Source: Planctomycetota bacterium (GTDB taxonomy: Bacteria; Planctomycetota; Phycisphaerae; Sedimentisphaerales; Anaerobacaceae). From it: a DNA stretch of 64,000 bases. The position numbers and the translations under genes were made by a program. The DNA lies in contig JADFMM010000003.1 of the NCBI GenBank assembly GCA_022563885.1, forward strand, positions 1 through 64,000, given 5' to 3'. This document shows positions 17,007-26,023 of this stretch, one piece after another; the stretch's first letter is position 1, and each line of letters opens with the position of its first letter. A model generated the notes under the pieces. That model worked only from the letters and a program-made list of their open reading frames with translations, did not search any database and was not told the DNA's origin.

Positions 17007-19238
17007 CTATTTAACCAGTTGGGTCTCGTACAGTCCCTGGTATAGGGAGCAGTCCAGCAACAGTTCATCGTGTGTGCCCTTCGCCACGATCTGTCCCTTG
17101 TCCACAACGACGATCTGGTCCGCAGCAATCACCGTGCTGAAACGGTGGGCAATGATGAGAGTCGTTCTGTGAGCCATGATTTCCTGGATCGCCTTGTGGA
17201 TCTTTGACTCGCTGTCTGCGTCGACTTGGCTGGTGGCCTCGTCAAAGATGAGAATCCTCGGGTTCTTGAGGATGGCGCGGGCAATGACAATTCGCTGCAG
17301 TTGTCCCCCGCTGAGACCGGAGCCCCCTTCGCCGACGATCGTGTCATAGCCCTGGGGGAGCCCCTGGATGAACTCGTGGGCAAAGGCCTGCTTGGCGGCC
17401 TGCACGACTGCCTCGGAGCTGGCATCGGTCTTGCCATAGGCAATGTTTTTCGCGACGGTGTCGTTGAAGGAGATGACGTTCTGAGTGACCATGCCGATCT
17501 GGCTCCGCAGGCTTTCCAGCGTCACGTCGCGGATGTCCTGACCGTCAATGTAGATCTGTCCGGAATCGGGGTCATAGAAGCGGGGCAGTAGGCAGGCCAG
17601 CGTGGTCTTTCCAGATCCGTTCGGGCCGACGATGGCGATGTTTTCGCCGGCACGAATAGTCAGTGTGATGCCACGTAAGGTCAGCTCCGTGTTGCCCGGA
17701 TAGGTGAACACGATATCCTTAAACTGAATCTCGCTCTTGAAGGGCGCTAGTGTCTTGGCGTCCGGGGATTGTGTCTCGACGGGCTGGTCCAGCAGTTCGA
17801 ACACGCGCTCTGCGGCGGCGCTGGCCCGTTGGATCTTGTTCCAGACGTCACTTGCCTTTCTCAAGGCCTCGGCCGAGGCGCCGAGCAATACCAGGAGACC
17901 CAAAAACTCTTCCCCATCGATGCCGGCCTGCGGTTTTTGGATGATCAGCACTCCCACATAAATGGCGACGCAGGCACCTGCCATGCCCAGTATTTCCAGG
18001 ACGGGACTCGTGGCGGCTTCGACCCGCGATATTTCCAGTTGCTGCTTCAGGAGCCGCTTGTTGATCTCCTTGAAGCGCGCCTGTTCGTAGGCCTGCTGAT
18101 TGAATACCTTGACGACCCTCAGCCCGCTGATGGTCTCCTCCAGCTTGGCCAACATCTGCGCTCCCGCCACGAGGGACTTGCGGGTGGCCCGTTTCATGAC
18201 TCTACCGAATTGCCCCACTAAGATTAGGATGAAGGGTCCGCCCAGCATGAAAATAGCGGTGAGTTGCCAGTGGATAATCATGGCAAAAGTCAAAGCGATG
18301 AACGCGTTCATGGGCTCGCGGATTGCCTTGCCCAGCATGACCTTCAACGCTTGACTCATTTCGGCCGTGTCGCGCAAGGTGCGGCTGATGGTGTCGCTGG
18401 GCCGTTCCTTGGAAAAGTAGCCCACCGGCATGAGAGTAATGTGTTCAAACAGATCGTAGCGCAGACGCGTGACGGCAACGAGGACGATCTTTTGGGCGAT
18501 GCTGGCCTGAAAAAACTTGGCGATGCAGCGAAGGACGGTGCAGACCAACATGAGTATCACAATGTAGGTGATGGTCCTCATGATGTTGTCGGGCGTCTTT
18601 TCTCGCGGCAAGCCGCGAATGACCCGTTGCATTAATTCGACCAGGCCCAGCCGGACTCCATAAAATCGAAGAGAAAGCCGTTCACGGAAGGATAGCCCCT
18701 CTCGGCTGATCGCCTCAGGATGCGTCGCAATGTCGATGACGAGGGTCTGGGTCGGTGCGTTCGCTCTGGCCCGTTTGACTTTGAGCGTGAGACTGTCGGT
18801 CGACGGGTTGGCCAAGACCTCCAAGATGCCCGCGTAGGAGAGGTTGGGCTCAATGGGGGACGAAAAGCCGATGATTTGATCCTCGACCTGGAGATCGGTC
18901 CATTCGGCCAAGCTGTTTTGTCTGAGTTTGGCGATGCGAGCCTGTTTTTGGTAGAACTCGATGCCGTAACGAACAGAACAGGCCTCACGCTCGATCCAGG
19001 GGTGGAGCCCCTCCGCATCGGCAATGATGACTTTCAACAGCGGGATGGCCGTTGCGTAGCTCACCGAGAGCAAGAACGCCACGATCAGCGCGCAGGACAG
19101 CGTCAGGAGGATGCGATGCCATTGAGGCCATAGGTACTTAAGGACGCGATTGAAAGCCCTCATCAGGCGAAAGTTCCGCGACTCTGGTTTCGTTTTGGCA
19201 TCATTCCATGTTGGATTGCGACGCGCACGGGTGATCAT
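17007..19238 (-). CDS. msbA: MsbA-like lipid A ABC exporter with periplasmic insert
   Basis: This is a half-size ABC exporter: an N-terminal membrane domain (first segment at about 41-63), a second set of segments from about residue 220, and a C-terminal ATPase with Walker A GPNGSGKTT, signature LSGGQLQRI, Walker B ILIFDEATSQVD and the H-loop IIAHRFST. The dimer would flip lipid A or a related lipid across the inner membrane. At 743 residues it is about 160 longer than MsbA. The extra part lies between the first and second membrane helices (about residues 70-220), in the periplasm, and includes a PDZ-like stretch (DLQVEDQIIGFSS, then SLTLKVKRA). The start is uncertain; Met26 (19163) is an alternative. 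Confidence 0.85.
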   Translation of the reverse strand: MITRARRNPTWNDAKTKPESRNFRLMRAFNRVLKYLWPQWHRILLTLSCALIVAFLLSVSYATAIPLLKVIIADAEGLHPWIEREACSVRYGIEFYQKQARIAKLRQNSLAEWTDLQVEDQIIGFSSPIEPNLSYAGILEVLANPSTDSLTLKVKRARANAPTQTLVIDIATHPEAISREGLSFRERLSLRFYGVRLGLVELMQRVIRGLPREKTPDNIMRTITYIVILMLVCTVLRCIAKFFQASIAQKIVLVAVTRLRYDLFEHITLMPVGYFSKERPSDTISRTLRDTAEMSQALKVMLGKAIREPMNAFIALTFAMIIHWQLTAIFMLGGPFILILVGQFGRVMKRATRKSLVAGAQMLAKLEETISGLRVVKVFNQQAYEQARFKEINKRLLKQQLEISRVEAATSPVLEILGMAGACVAIYVGVLIIQKPQAGIDGEEFLGLLVLLGASAEALRKASDVWNKIQRASAAAERVFELLDQPVETQSPDAKTLAPFKSEIQFKDIVFTYPGNTELTLRGITLTIRAGENIAIVGPNGSGKTTLACLLPRFYDPDSGQIYIDGQDIRDVTLESLRSQIGMVTQNVISFNDTVAKNIAYGKTDASSEAVVQAAKQAFAHEFIQGLPQGYDTIVGEGGSGLSGGQLQRIVIARAILKNPRILIFDEATSQVDADSESKIHKAIQEIMAHRTTLIIAHRFSTVIAADQIVVVDKGQIVAKGTHDELLLDCSLYQGLYETQLVK

Positions 19239-19459
19239 ACCATTCCGCGACCCTCCGCGTGTAGAAGACTTCGTAGTCTAGCGGCCTACGAGATTCAACG
19301 CGCAGCGAGGCATGACAGGGAACCGCGTGTTCACGGGCTAAATCGGCGAGCATGGCGTCTTGGGTCTACCGAGGACGTCGCGACCCAGACTCTGAATGTC
19401 CTGTCCGATTCTGCTTGGCACAAATCGTCCGGGCACCCTAACAGACGGGACATTAGGGG

Positions 19460-21505
19460 TCAAGTAGAAAGGCTCGCCTTGACTCGGTCGTAGCTCCGCA
19501 ACAGTTCTGCAACACTCCAGGCCTGGGCGAAACAGCCCTTGGGCTGCTGCGGTTCGTCGCCGTCGAAAATCTCGGCGACGCTGCCTAGACATCCCTCTTG
19601 ACTGATGTGACTGATGAGAGGAGCGATGAATTTGTACGCTTCTCTCTTAGTGGTTTCGTTGGGGCCGTGGACCTTAAGATAGGCGTCCACAAAGCCACCG
19701 ATGAGATAGGGCCAGACCGTGCCCTGATGATAGGCGCCGTCTCGGTCCCACTGCGGCCCCTGGTATCTTCCTCTGTACGCGACATCCAGGGGACTGAGTG
19801 TTCTCAGTCCGTAGGGCGTCAGAAGATGCGTTTCTACGGCCGTCAGGATGGAGAGTTGTTGGCGGTAGGACAGCGGGGGGGTGAACGGCAGTGCGAGCGC
19901 CAGCACCTGGTTGGGACGCAGGCTTGCGTCCATCACCCCATCCGGGTAGATCGTGTCATTGAGGTGTCCCGTCTCTTCGTTCCAGAAGAGGGCACAGAAG
20001 CTGTTTCCGATTCGTTCGGCCCAAGATTCATAGTGTCGTGCGGCCTGGCGACTGCGCCCCGCGAAGTAGTTGGCAAGCGCACTGATTGCATTGTACCAGA
20101 GGGCATTGATTTCAACCGCTTTCCCATGCCGCGGTGTAAAGGCCACACCGTCGCACTTCGCATCCATCCAGGTCAGCTGCGTGTCGCAGTCGCCTCCTGT
20201 GATGAGGTCGTCTTCATCTGCCCGGATGTCGTAGCGGGTGCCGTGCAGATAGGCATCCACGATGCAGCGGATGACGGGCAGCAGTTTCTTATCGAACGTC
20301 TCGGCATCATCGCTGGCGCCGAGGTACTGAAACGCGGCGTTGACAAACCACAGGGAAGCATCGATACTATTGAAATGGGTGATGTTTTCGCGATCATCGA
20401 AACGATTGGGAACCATCCCTCGGTCAACGACCTCAGCAAAGGTCGTTAGCACGGACTTTGCTTCGCCAAATCGGTTGTTGACGAGTAGCAGGCCGGGCAA
20501 GGAAATGAACGCGTCCCTTCCCCAGTCCGCAAACCAAGGATATCCGGCCAAGATGGTGGCTTGATCGGATTTAGAGCCGGCACGGTTGACGACAAACTGG
20601 TCAGCGGCCAGACAGAGCGTCAACTCTGTGTCACTGGCGGGCTTGGCCGTCTTGAGCGTCTGCTCCTGATGCGTCGTGAGTTCCTCCAGGAGTCGGACCA
20701 GATCCATGTGCTTACCGGATTTGCGTGAGATCTCCCGGCCGAAAGTCGCCCAAAAAACTAGGGTGGTCGGTTCGGTAAGCCGGTATCGGTAGGAGCCTGG
20801 GCTCCAGAGATCTTCGCTGGCCGCCTGACCCCGTTGCCTGTTTTTTTCGTAGGTAAAGTTGAACCACCACTTGGGATCACTGACGAACTCTGCCTCTGGG
20901 CAACTCAAGAGGAGTTGACCCCTTTCCTGCTCCTGGTCGGGGTACAGAATCAATTGCCCCCTCTCGTGGGGCTGGTTCTCCAGCGGAGCGCGGGCGTCCT
21001 GCAGCTCGTGGAAACCCCGGATCGCCACGAAGGGCTTAAGGGTCAGGTCTACCGCCGTATCCAGACGGTGGAAGGCGTAGGTGCAGGCGACGGTGTCACT
21101 GTCAGGCGCCAGATAGATGGACTTGGTCATATCGCATTTGTCGAACCCGTACTCAAAGTGGACGCCGATGTCCTGGCTGAAACGGTTTAGATACTTGAGG
21201 CTGTCATTCTCGACCTCCTCGCCAAACTGAAAGGTGGCGAGATTCACGGTCACATCGTCCATGACAATTTGTTCAAGGCACTGCGACAGGGCCACGACGC
21301 GGTTCGTAGGCGGCGTGAGAGACCCCACCAGCAGTCCGTGGTAGCTAAGGGTGTTGCAGCAGGCAACGGTCGAAGCGATGTAGCTACCGCGTCTGTTTGT
21401 CAGCAACCATTCCTTGGCCAACAGTTCACCGATGGATAGGTTCTTCGTAGCGAGGGAGGTCAGTTCAACGTGTCGTTTTTTGTCGAGGGTTACCACGTGT
21501 GTCAT
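19460..21505 (-). CDS. Glycogen debranching enzyme (amylo-alpha-1,6-glucosidase)
   Basis: The 681-residue protein has the archaeal/bacterial-type debranching architecture: an N-terminal beta domain (KEWLLTNRRGSYIASTVACCNTLSYHGLLV, conserved G-Y/S-H-G) and a C-terminal (alpha/alpha)6 barrel starting with the signature GYPWFADWGRDAFISLPGL. Conserved acidic residues recur in GGDCDTQLTWMDAK and GPQWDRDGAYHQGTVWPYL. The enzyme hydrolyses alpha-1,6 branch points of glycogen-like glucans in the cytoplasm. The GH57 and GT4 genes directly upstream on the same strand (32 bases to GH57) complete an alpha-glucan unit. Confidence 0.93.
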   Translation of the reverse strand: MTHVVTLDKKRHVELTSLATKNLSIGELLAKEWLLTNRRGSYIASTVACCNTLSYHGLLVGSLTPPTNRVVALSQCLEQIVMDDVTVNLATFQFGEEVENDSLKYLNRFSQDIGVHFEYGFDKCDMTKSIYLAPDSDTVACTYAFHRLDTAVDLTLKPFVAIRGFHELQDARAPLENQPHERGQLILYPDQEQERGQLLLSCPEAEFVSDPKWWFNFTYEKNRQRGQAASEDLWSPGSYRYRLTEPTTLVFWATFGREISRKSGKHMDLVRLLEELTTHQEQTLKTAKPASDTELTLCLAADQFVVNRAGSKSDQATILAGYPWFADWGRDAFISLPGLLLVNNRFGEAKSVLTTFAEVVDRGMVPNRFDDRENITHFNSIDASLWFVNAAFQYLGASDDAETFDKKLLPVIRCIVDAYLHGTRYDIRADEDDLITGGDCDTQLTWMDAKCDGVAFTPRHGKAVEINALWYNAISALANYFAGRSRQAARHYESWAERIGNSFCALFWNEETGHLNDTIYPDGVMDASLRPNQVLALALPFTPPLSYRQQLSILTAVETHLLTPYGLRTLSPLDVAYRGRYQGPQWDRDGAYHQGTVWPYLIGGFVDAYLKVHGPNETTKREAYKFIAPLISHISQEGCLGSVAEIFDGDEPQQPKGCFAQAWSVAELLRSYDRVKASLST

Positions 21506-21537
21506 CCCTTATGCGTCATCAGGAGGTGGGTCGAGTG

Positions 21538-22785
21538 TCAGTTTGCCGGGACGTGCGATTCGCCTTTCCTGCCTCGCGAGGTCAGTTCAATTGTTTCGAA
21601 CTGGGCCGCCGCCGCACAGCGGCCACGAAGATTATCCAATACGTTCATGAAATTGATGTAGGAGTCGTAGGGCGAATCGTAAGGATTAAAGTACTTGTGA
21701 ACATCGCCGTCCGCAAAGTACTTGGTGCACATATAGTAGAAGTGGTCGGACACCTGAAGTTTGCGCCAGTCGCTGAGGATGTCCGGGTCTCTACTGGCCC
21801 GGACCGTCCTTTCCAGCCGGTAGAGTTCATGGATGGCATTGGATTGCATGGCATTGCCTAGCCAGGCGGAGAGGTCACGTTCGGTGTCTGCCCAGCTAAT
21901 CAGGTGGGGCACATCGATCACGTCCATGGCCTCATAGGCGTGAATGACTTCACTCGGGGTCTTGAAACTGTTGTCTGAGTGGCGAAGCACGCTCTCGGGA
22001 AGATGGGAAAGAAAGTCAAAGATCCCGGTGTCTGCCCACTGGTGTTCGCCAAAGGTTTCATAGTCCATGAACAGGTTAATGACCTGGCCGTTGCCATTCG
22101 CATCATCGATCCAACTGGCAAATTTTTCGGCTGTCAGGGGCCACTGGCTCCAATCTCGATTGGAAAAGCGAAACGCAATATCGTCACTCAGCGCATAGTT
22201 CTTCAGAAGGAGCTTTAGGTTGTCACAGCCCTGGGGACGGTAGACGAAATTGGGGCTGCGGGACCCCAGGATATGGTCTGCCCCTTCGGCGATCACACCA
22301 TCAAATCGGCCGGTGGTGTCCAGCGCGGCGGCCAGTTGGTTATTGTAGATCAACTCCGTATTGCGGAACACGCGCGGCGTCTGGCCAAACAGGTATTCGA
22401 TCATCTTGGTATGTTTGTCGACCTGCTCGGTGAACTCCACCTGGGAGTAGAGAAAGCTGAGGCTGTGGTAATAGGTTTCTCCCAGGAATTCCACACAGCC
22501 GGTAGCCGCCAGGGCATCAAAGGTGCTCACGACCTCGGGGCAGTAGGCCTCAAACTGCTCAAGCACCACGCCGGTGATGCTGTAGGCGATTCTAAACCGT
22601 CCGTCGTACTTACGAATAAGATCCAAGAGCAGCCGATTGGCAGGCAGATAGCACTTGTGCGCTACCTTTCGACAAATGGAGGCGTTCTTGTGGTCGTCGA
22701 AGTAGTTGTCATTGGAATCGAATACGGTGTAGTGCCGCAACCGCATCGGTTGATGCACCTGGAAGTAGAAACAAACTGACGGCAT
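21538..22785 (-). CDS. Glycoside hydrolase family 57 (alpha-amylase / glucanotransferase)
   Basis: The 415-residue protein opens with CFYFQVHQPMRLR, the GH57 region I (HQP). Glu144 in FRNTELIYNN fits the GH57 nucleophile and Asp241 in MDYETFGEHQW fits the acid/base. GH57 enzymes act on alpha-1,4 glucans as amylases, 4-alpha-glucanotransferases or branching enzymes; this compact form without the long C-terminal helical domain is more like the alpha-amylase subgroup found beside debranching enzymes. It has no signal peptide, so it acts in the cytoplasm with the neighbouring debranching enzyme and glycosyltransferase. Confidence 0.9.
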   Translation of the reverse strand: MPSVCFYFQVHQPMRLRHYTVFDSNDNYFDDHKNASICRKVAHKCYLPANRLLLDLIRKYDGRFRIAYSITGVVLEQFEAYCPEVVSTFDALAATGCVEFLGETYYHSLSFLYSQVEFTEQVDKHTKMIEYLFGQTPRVFRNTELIYNNQLAAALDTTGRFDGVIAEGADHILGSRSPNFVYRPQGCDNLKLLLKNYALSDDIAFRFSNRDWSQWPLTAEKFASWIDDANGNGQVINLFMDYETFGEHQWADTGIFDFLSHLPESVLRHSDNSFKTPSEVIHAYEAMDVIDVPHLISWADTERDLSAWLGNAMQSNAIHELYRLERTVRASRDPDILSDWRKLQVSDHFYYMCTKYFADGDVHKYFNPYDSPYDSYINFMNVLDNLRGRCAAAAQFETIELTSRGRKGESHVPAN

Positions 22786-22901
22786 AGCATGTTACCCGAA
22801 ACATGGACTACACAAGGATCCAACAAAACGTTTCTGCATTTCGTTGGGCGGGTTCTTACAATCTCAGCAACTCTGAATGGAGACCGTTCCGAGTCCGAGG
22901 C

Positions 22902-24215
22902 TCAGGCGGGCACCAACATCTCTTCGTAGATACTGGCGCACTTCCTTGCACTGTCCGTCCAACGCAGCTTCCTTATCTCAAAGTTGCCATGATCTTTAAG
23001 TGTGGACCGCAACTGTGGGTACTTGAGTACTGCAACAATCTTGTTCGCAATTTCATCGACGTCCCAGAAGTCCACTTTTAACGCATGCGTTAAAACCTCC
23101 GAGACACCGCTCTGCTTGCTGATGATGACCGGGACGTCATGATCGAGGGCCTCGAGGGGGGCGATGCCAAATGGCTCGGAGACAGAGGGCATGACGTAGA
23201 GATCGGCCATTTTATAGATTTGTCTGACTTCGTCACCCCGCAGGAATCCTGTGAACAAGACCTTTGAGCCGATGCCAAGGTCCGCGGCGAGTTCGATCGT
23301 TCTGTGCATGAGATCGCCGGATCCGGCCATGACAAATTTGACATTGTCCATGACGCCGAGCACTTTTTGGGCGGCCTGGAGGAAGTATTCGGGGCCTTTT
23401 TGCATGGTAATGCGCCCCAGGAAGAGGACGATTTTTTCGTCGCTCCGGATACGGGTGTCAGAAAACGCCCGGTCGTCGTTCCGTTCGACGCCATTGTAGA
23501 TGACGTCGACCTTTTCGCCGGGAATCCCATAGCGATTGATGACGATGTTGCGGGTGCGGCAGCTGACGGCAAAGACTCTGTGTGCTCGTTCCATGCCGGC
23601 CCGTTCGATATCATAGATCATCTGGTTCACATGCTCACCGCTCCGATCAAACTCGGTCGAGTGCACGTGTACAACGAGGGGTTTCCCGGTTGTGGCCGCG
23701 GCCGCCATCCCCGCGGGATAGGTCATCCAGTCATGAGCGTGAATGATGTCAAATTCCTCTCGAAGGGCCAGTTCTGCCGCGATTGCCGCATAGCGCTGTA
23801 CCTCACCATACATGTCCCGACCGTAGTGTTCCCCGCTGCCGAAATGCTCTGCGCCTTCTCCCAGAGAGGAGAACAGCTCATGGTGATTGGTGCGGATCCG
23901 CTCCAACCGATCGAGGTATTCTTGCGGTGTCGAGTAGGGCTCCAACGTGGAAGGTATCCAGCGGAACTGGACATTCTTGAATCCGGGCGGGCCGGTCTCT
24001 GTTTCGTGACGGGACTCGGGGGTGAGCAGCTTGACATGAGTCGCGTAGTGACCGTGGACCTTCTTGGGCAGGACGAACGTAACCTTTATTCCCAGGGAGT
24101 CCATTGCTCGAGTCAATCCATAGCAGGCTGTCCCCAGTCCACCACTGATGAAGGGCGGGAACTCCCAACCGAGCATGAACACCCGAATTGACTCCCCCTC
24201 AGGATTCAGACTCAT
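22902..24215 (-). CDS. Glycosyltransferase family 4, glycogen-synthase-like
   Basis: The 437-residue GT-B enzyme begins with MLGWEFPPFISGGLGTACYGL, the glycogen-synthase-like donor loop (GGLG), has an HAHDWMTYPAG acceptor-side motif, and ends with the GT4 nucleotide-sugar motif EPFGIAPLEALDHDVPVI (E-x7-E pair). Together with the following GH57 and debranching enzyme it probably builds or extends an intracellular alpha-1,4-glucan from an NDP-glucose donor. Whether it is a true glycogen synthase or a maltooligosaccharide synthase is open. The first gene of the trio, it is preceded by a long spacer that should hold the promoter. Confidence 0.88.
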   Translation of the reverse strand: MSLNPEGESIRVFMLGWEFPPFISGGLGTACYGLTRAMDSLGIKVTFVLPKKVHGHYATHVKLLTPESRHETETGPPGFKNVQFRWIPSTLEPYSTPQEYLDRLERIRTNHHELFSSLGEGAEHFGSGEHYGRDMYGEVQRYAAIAAELALREEFDIIHAHDWMTYPAGMAAAATTGKPLVVHVHSTEFDRSGEHVNQMIYDIERAGMERAHRVFAVSCRTRNIVINRYGIPGEKVDVIYNGVERNDDRAFSDTRIRSDEKIVLFLGRITMQKGPEYFLQAAQKVLGVMDNVKFVMAGSGDLMHRTIELAADLGIGSKVLFTGFLRGDEVRQIYKMADLYVMPSVSEPFGIAPLEALDHDVPVIISKQSGVSEVLTHALKVDFWDVDEIANKIVAVLKYPQLRSTLKDHGNFEIRKLRWTDSARKCASIYEEMLVPA

Positions 24216-24842
24216 AACAGCTCACTTCATCCATAAATCAAGTTGCATGGGCCAATAATTCAGACCAGTTGTCATGTAGGAACAGGACTGACCATAACAG
24301 GCAAACCATCCCAATAAGAATAATACTACACTGTTTTTCATGAACACTCTACTCTTTGTAAAAAAAAAGACGATCCCTCAAGCGTGGCTGGACATGCTTA
24401 TCGGGCTCAGGGGTGTTTGGAGATCAGAAACCTGGAAGAATCCCAATGCATGCCGCTACCATAGCCATGGTTCTTTGGGCGTGCCGTCGTCCCATGACCC
24501 AAACTTTTGAATTCCGTTTCTTGCCTTGTCAAGACCCTCGGAGCGACTGAATTGCCCAGTTTGTTGCTATCTTGGGGAGCGGTTCCAAGCAAGACGTGGG
24601 CGACCACCACGATCAGAACAGAAATATCTTTTAATCAAATCTCTTCGCAGGTCAAACTGCAATGAAACACCGAACCTATCCCCCGTCCGCTGGACCAAGG
24701 GCCCACATCCGTAGTCTGAACACCAGCGCCCGACGAATATCGCTGTGAATTACCTGGGAATAATTAGGTGACTCTTTTGGGCTTCGCCAAGGGCATTGCC
24801 CGTTGGCAAAACAGCATGGCAGGAAAGCTCTGGAGAACGGCG
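24216..24842. other. 627-base intergenic region, one hairpin
   Basis: No convincing gene is seen between the GT4 start and the end of the histone gene. A hairpin at 24786-24807 (GCCAAGGGC-att-GCCCgTTGGC, one bulged base) lies about 40 bases past the histone stop on the minus strand and could end that transcript, though it lacks a strong U-run. A nine-base A-run lies at 24361-24369. The region between is unexplained. Confidence 0.45.
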
Positions 24843-25031
24843 CTACAGATCTTGAGCTTTGACAGTGCTGCGTCGATTGGCCTGAGCCCGCACAATGGCG
24901 TCATCCAGCAATTCGTAGACCTCTTCACTAATGGCGTCAATCGCCTCTGCCGAGGTCATCATGTCTTTGCTCTTGATGTAGGCCTTGATCTTGCTGGCGA
25001 CGACCAAAGACTCTCTTTGCTTCTCTGCCAT
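24843..25031 (-). CDS. Bacterial histone-fold protein (DUF1931 type)
   Basis: The 62-residue protein has the layout of bacterial single-domain histones (the DUF1931 family; HBb, as in Bdellovibrio Bd0055): helix 1 at about residues 8-20 (SLVVASKIKAYIK), loop 1 with MMTS, a long helix 2 at about 26-52 (AEAIDAISEEVYELLDDAIVRAQAN), loop 2 RRSTV, and a very short helix 3 KAQDL at the C terminus. The R-x-T-V-x-x-x-D pattern matches the Arg-Thr pair and the Asp that cap the fold in archaeal and bacterial histones. Such proteins bind and bend DNA as dimers. The ATG at 25031 has GGAG nine bases upstream. The frame is open much further but the upstream part does not resemble the family. It is divergent from an acidic protein gene. 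Confidence 0.88.
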   Translation of the reverse strand: MAEKQRESLVVASKIKAYIKSKDMMTSAEAIDAISEEVYELLDDAIVRAQANRRSTVKAQDL

Positions 25032-25345
25032 TGCATAATTCTCCATGCACGCAAATTCACCATCGGACTCGATCACAACCAAATGATCGATGTTTATCAA
25101 CTTGAGACCCTTGATTACGTCTGGCTGCGGGAATTTGCAACAAAAAAACCTCAGATACTTAATATTTATCTCCATAGGGCCGATAGGCACGAAAGTGTTT
25201 CTCTGAGGGGCTGGTGGCGGATAGCTGTCCAGGCCCTTGACATCGGAATGACCGGCTGAGAGATGCGTCGTTAGCCCGTGCGTCAACGTCTCACACTCCG
25301 GGAAGAGTGCTCTAGTCTGATAATGTTTGTCTTGGAGATGAAAAG
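25032..25345. other. 314-base divergent spacer between histone and acidic-protein genes
   Basis: This stretch separates two divergent genes and should carry both promoters. On the minus strand a weak box pair (TTGATA, 17 bases, TGTGAT) reads towards the histone gene at about 25066-25094. The open frame that continues upstream from the histone start (to 25391) has no family match and no good start signal. Confidence 0.35.
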
Positions 25346-25663
25346 ATGCGACCTTCATCACGTGAAGAGGATCCGTTTGCAGCAGAGACACATGAAAAGG
25401 AGTTCATCGCAGTGGCTGTTGTCGATGACCTGGATCTGGCCAGTAACTACAAGCAGTTGCTCGAGGACAATGACATTCCGGTGGAACTTAAGGTGGCGGA
25501 CGATGCAGACGAGGACCCATCCGTCTCAGTGGCCGTTCCTGAAGAGTACCTTGATGAAGCGCACATCGTCATCGAATCTGAGAATGTATACGAAGACTAC
25601 TTTGACATGACACTGGATGACGACCTCGAGGACTACAGTGAAGTTGCCGATGAGGACTACTGA
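25346..25663 (+). CDS. Small acidic protein with DUF2007-like fold
   Basis: The 105-residue protein has a core EFIAVAVVDDLDLASNYKQLL, then DNDIPVELKV and VSVAVPEEYLDEAHIVIES, resembling the DUF2007 putative signal-transducing domain, in which a short beta-alpha-beta-beta unit ends with a hydrophobic VPEEDLE helix. The last 25 residues are highly acidic (Asp/Glu/Tyr-rich, ending in EDY). GGAG lies eight bases before the ATG. The gene is divergent from the histone gene, and its TGA stop falls inside the inverted repeat of the mobile-looking element that follows. No function is established. Confidence 0.7.
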   Translation: MRPSSREEDPFAAETHEKEFIAVAVVDDLDLASNYKQLLEDNDIPVELKVADDADEDPSVSVAVPEEYLDEAHIVIESENVYEDYFDMTLDDDLEDYSEVADEDY

Positions 25664-25910
25664 GCGACGGATAGAAATAACTTGGACTTTTGAATGCCCA
25701 ATTGCACCCCATCTTTGACCGCTTCTCAATCGCGAAAGCGAGATCCCTCGGCTTCGCTCGGGACAGGCTCCGAACAGCTACGCCTGTGGTTTCGCTTAGG
25801 AGAGCTTGGGAGGGAAAGTTTTCTAAAAGACTTTCCCCCATCCTCGTTTCTACCAAACACGGGGCACACTTGGACCCCAATTTTCCCAACCTATTTATTG
25901 CCGATCCCTA
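25662..25910 (+). repeat. Inverted-repeat element, family A, copy 1
   Basis: One of four copies of a dispersed element in the window. Consensus ends are AGGGACCGGCAAGAAATAA on the left, and on the right, in reverse complement, AGGGATCGGCAATAAATAA. The inside holds TTGAATGCCCAATTGCACC, CTACGCCTGTGGTTTCGCT, a near-palindrome GGGAAAGTTTT/AAAAGACTTTCCC, and GGGGCACACTTGGACCCC. This copy is the longest (about 249 bases) and has an extra segment near 25740-25775. Its left end overlaps the stop codon of the preceding gene. No transposase is encoded, so it looks like a MITE or an ERIC-like intergenic unit. Confidence 0.85.
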
Positions 25911-26023
25911 AGCGGGAGTCCTGGTGGGCTGGGGGTATTTTCATAGACACTGATCCGACCCATTGGCGGGCACCCTCGCCTGGGCCCGGGCGATCGGCGT
26001 GAAATCAGTAAGGATGAATTCAA

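Noticed and set aside
25690-25911. Open frames inside the family A elements
   Set aside because: They change length between copies with small indels and have no start signals, so the element is taken as non-coding.
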